Below are positions 14,701 to 16,302 of a DNA stretch of 16,302 nucleotides, piece after piece. Numbering within the stretch: the first letter of the stretch is position 1; the number at the start of each line of letters is the position of its first letter. The position numbers and the translations under genes are program-made. This stretch comes from an uncultured Phascolarctobacterium sp. (lineage in GTDB: Bacteria; Bacillota; Negativicutes; Acidaminococcales; Acidaminococcaceae), in the NCBI GenBank assembly GCA_900552855.1, contig USBG01000027.1, positions 1-16,302 of the forward strand, given 5' to 3'. The notes beneath the pieces were generated by a model that searched no databases, had not been told where the DNA came from, and saw only the letters and a program-made list of their open reading frames with translations.

Positions 14701-16048
14701 CAAGAGTTCCAGCACCTGAAAAAGCACTAAAATGCTTAATATTTAAGCCGTTGCTATCAAAGCTACCATCAAGGGCCATTTTGCTTATTCTCACATCATG
14801 CCAGCTTAAATCAAAGGTGTCAGCAGCAGCCTCTAGCTTAACGTCGTCACCATCAACCACAGCCTTTACAGCTATGCTGCCATTTGCTCTAGCTGCCTCA
14901 CCTGACATTAGCTCGTAGCTTACATTATCAAAGCTTACATCTGCAGCTAAAGTCTTCTCATCTAACAAATATGAGCCATTAGCAGCAATGCGACCACCAC
15001 CAAAATCAAAGGCAACATTTTGCAGCTGCAATTCTTTGGTAGTCAAAGCAATTGGCAAGCTAAGATTATCTACACGCCAACCTGCATAAGCAAGCTTTTC
15101 TGCAGTCACAAGTGCAGTACCTGTAGGCTTGTCTAAATTTTTAACATCAACCTCACCAGTTATGTGCATTCGCTCATCATTAAAGCCTGCATCCATTGAT
15201 GCGATAGTAATTACACTTTCAGCAGCTTTAACGCTACCGTCAACAAATACATCATAATTATTACCATTCAGCTCAATATTACCTCTAATATTAGCTAATT
15301 GAGCCTCGCCAGAGTAAAGCGGACCATCGCCCTTATTATCATAAAGCAGACGCAGCTTATTTACAGCACCATCAATATTATCAAGCTGCGCATATTCTTT
15401 CACTAAAGAGCCATATGGAGCTAAACTAAAATGCTTCGCCGTTAAGGAAAGCTTACCTTTTCCCTCCATTGTTGTTAAACCCTTTAATTTAAGAATATCT
15501 TTACCTGCAGCCACATCAATATCAATAGCAAAATCAGGATTGGCATGTCCGCTCAGACTACCATTAACACCAAAATCCCAATTTCCTTCAGGCATATTAA
15601 TCTTTAATGTACCTTTTTTTACCCTTAATAGACCATAAAAAGGCGTTTCATCAGAGTCAGATGGCTTCAACAGATTTTGCATATTCCATTGCTTTTCATC
15701 ATTCATTGTAAGATAAATAATAGGCTTATCTAAATCGATACAGCTTATTACAGCCATGGGATTGCTAACTGCACGCCAAGGCTCTATTTTAACAATAGTA
15801 TGAGGCAGCTGAGCAATTTTGCCATTGTTACTATCAGTTACTGCAATATCCTCCAGCTCGACAGTAAGACCACCATTCCAATTAATCTTACCAATCTTCA
15901 CCTGGCCATTAATATACCCCTGTGCCTGCTCTTCAATCAAGGGTAATTGTTTACGTATATAATCCGGAGCTAAAGTATTTACTAAAAACATGTAGCCAAC
16001 CGTTAATATTATTATGATTAGTCCTAAAAAATGAAAATATCTTTTCAT
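11765..16048 (-). CDS. tamB: TamB-family inter-membrane AsmA-like protein (DUF490)
   Basis: TamB proteins span the periplasm as a long beta-rich groove. With an Omp85 partner they help OM protein assembly and move phospholipids to the outer membrane. This 1427-residue protein (E. coli 1259) has an N-terminal membrane anchor (about 4-24, FHFLGLIIIILTVGYMF) and a long run of repetitive beta-strand segments. The C-terminal TamB/DUF490 domain includes SNPPLPSNTIIRMLTLQRD from about residue 1273 and ends in an aromatic beta-strand with terminal Phe (YGLEYKVTF). I chose the ATG at 16048 because GGTGGAG lies just upstream and the anchor begins at once. In-frame TTG, ATG and GTG codons at 16063-16057 have no ribosome binding site. 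No tamA-like gene is visible, so BamA may be the partner, as suggested for bacteria without TamA. Confidence 0.94.
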   Translation of the reverse strand: MKRYFHFLGLIIIILTVGYMFLVNTLAPDYIRKQLPLIEEQAQGYINGQVKIGKINWNGGLTVELEDIAVTDSNNGKIAQLPHTIVKIEPWRAVSNPMAVISCIDLDKPIIYLTMNDEKQWNMQNLLKPSDSDETPFYGLLRVKKGTLKINMPEGNWDFGVNGSLSGHANPDFAIDIDVAAGKDILKLKGLTTMEGKGKLSLTAKHFSLAPYGSLVKEYAQLDNIDGAVNKLRLLYDNKGDGPLYSGEAQLANIRGNIELNGNNYDVFVDGSVKAAESVITIASMDAGFNDERMHITGEVDVKNLDKPTGTALVTAEKLAYAGWRVDNLSLPIALTTKELQLQNVAFDFGGGRIAANGSYLLDEKTLAADVSFDNVSYELMSGEAARANGSIAVKAVVDGDDVKLEAAADTFDLSWHDVRISKMALDGSFDSNGLNIKHFSAFSGAGTLAANGTIGKDGALAIKGRMAEFPIDPVLAMISEKGGSGLCSTGFELSGSIYAPEFDGMVQLSEMHFMEQHVKEAHGRISLKQNVLGISGFKANMEQGYHLIDGSINLQNKEPIFDVAVETHGVRIEPIMDIVAPGISVTGNLNNIVQINGTPSSPSIYGEVLATDGSAMEQLYSSVAGRYSFVNNSLNLRDFVINALYAEVTLDGSMSADRKLDFTMDARNIDLAHLPIDTDDVALTGFVNARGQLGGTLTKPFFRGDIDSDYFTINGEAITELKGRLDSNGQDMNKLNVTFKQPYKDNEVEYGIYSADINLNLPAKYMKGEVATMWGDIGGLLRMCRQEYDINGQMQGKLDINPKGKGSGVNIDVVADNVTVHKLPYHKMNFNGRLQKGVLYFDDVKLQEKENITDKGIIAVGGKVDFANEQYGLEIGAFKANPAIVTAVMKDPPEITGEADLLIQIGGSFDKPMGVGSLEIINGAVSGVGVDKVIAMVELNNDNIHLSQFIASKDIYSLKAEGDIPVDLFRLKEERRNPNAEMKIEIDMDEARLGMLPAMTPMVEWGIGDTKGKITLAGTLEQPLLYGKIKLDNGSIKLKNIDTVMENIHVDIDFEGNSIRINDISTKLGDGKVSATGSYALNTDAAEAYSLKILAEDAEVESTIFSGRLNGEMNFIPQRYKDYANQGDNDEPPERLRPLIKGNLRLDDVLINMPTIPELGEGSSNFGLDVVVELGPKIHMQNSYLYDIWLSGRVHAKGSTLFPVVDGIIKAEKGTVTYLRTNFKLEKASLVWVDVGTFLPNVNLESTARFSRYNISMRINGPLETMDLQLTSNPPLPSNTIIRMLTLQRDNADGGNSVTGEDINNLMTAGLQMTVLGDVEMLIKQTLGLDQFRVYTGKVRAGIGFEGLDDKNRELTDEERNQYNVLVSKYLTNKFLIGYTTSFDGIDRSVFGQYDISRHLSLSYTRSYGLDKEADDWYGLEYKVTF

Positions 16049-16137
16049 AAGCTCCACCATCAAAGAATACTTAAAAATATATTAACAAAAACACTTCGAC
16101 TTATATTCTTTCGACAAAAAGCAAAAACTTCCTTTTA

Positions 16138-16166
16138 ATTATGACTAATTCACAAATTTATTACAA
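16138..16166 (-). promoter_or_regulatory. candidate sigma-70 promoter for tamB
   Basis: On the minus strand TTGTAA (16166-16161), a 17-base spacer and CATAAT (16143-16138) form a reasonable match, giving a leader of about 80 bases before the tamB ATG. It lies just downstream of the terminator at 16190-16226, as expected for the first gene of a unit. A direct repeat of GTCGAA with a 15-base period (16115-16110 and 16100-16095) lies in the leader; its meaning is unknown. Confidence 0.5.
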
Positions 16167-16189
16167 AGATAGTATGTTTACCGGTTCGA

Positions 16190-16226
16190 ATACAAGAAAA
16201 GCTGTGCCAGCAAAGCTGACACAGCT
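16190..16226 (-). terminator. intrinsic terminator of the unit upstream of tamB
   Basis: A 12-bp stem (16226-16215 with 16211-16200, one G-T pair) with a 3-base loop is followed on the minus strand by TTTTCTTG. The stem is strong and the T-run immediate, so this should end transcription arriving from the right edge. On the plus strand a T-run comes only some 10 bases after the stem, so activity in that direction is doubtful. Confidence 0.85.
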
Positions 16227-16302
16227 CTAGAATGCTTTTTCTTTAAGGCTATGTCACAACAAACAGTTGATAAATAGCCATTTTTATAGGGGAGTATCAG
16301 AA
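16227..16302. other. right-edge non-coding stretch with a short inverted repeat
   Basis: No coding frame is supported here. GGCTAT and ATAGCC (plus strand 16247-16252 and 16274-16279) form a 6-bp inverted repeat around AT-rich DNA. The segment beginning GGCTATGTCACAAC resembles the kind of end seen in some insertion sequences, but no transposase or second end is in the window. Confidence 0.25.

Overview
The window is a compact outer-membrane biogenesis and lipid A locus. All 14 recognised genes lie on the minus strand, so they read from right to left. Several things point to a Gram-negative-type Firmicute of the class Negativicutes: low-to-mid GC DNA, Gram-positive-like strong Shine-Dalgarno sequences (AGGAGG, GGAGGTGA), and lipid A synthesis, BamA, TamB and Skp-like genes packed into one cluster. 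That layout is the hallmark of this class. A gut genus such as Phascolarctobacterium or a relative is possible, but this is a guess from composition and gene order, not from a database match.

In the direction of transcription, the right edge (16302-16049) holds an intrinsic terminator that closes off an unseen upstream unit, followed by a candidate promoter. Next come tamB (OM assembly and lipid transport), a short sigma-70 family factor, a 173-base leader with promoter-like elements and a long-range inverted repeat, a small single-pass membrane protein, bamA, and an unrecognised secreted protein with a beta-rich C-terminus. A near-consensus promoter (7088-7116) then starts a block of three OmpH/Skp-like genes, two of which look like lipoproteins. 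A hairpin with a T-run (5088-5126) separates them from the lipid A block: lpxD, an lpxL/htrB-type acyltransferase, lpxC, fabZ, lpxA and lpxI, the last cut by the left edge.

The genes form one logical system. LpxA, LpxC, LpxD, LpxI and the LpxL-like enzyme make lipid A, and FabZ supplies the hydroxyacyl-ACP pathway. The Skp-like proteins would carry unfolded outer-membrane proteins through the periplasm, BamA would insert them, and TamB would bridge the two membranes. The least ordinary parts are the sigma factor with a possible membrane-anchored regulator placed between tamB and bamA, the unrecognised OM-like protein between bamA and the skp genes, and the expanded lipoprotein versions of Skp. 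I see no mobile element, CRISPR array, tRNA or rRNA.
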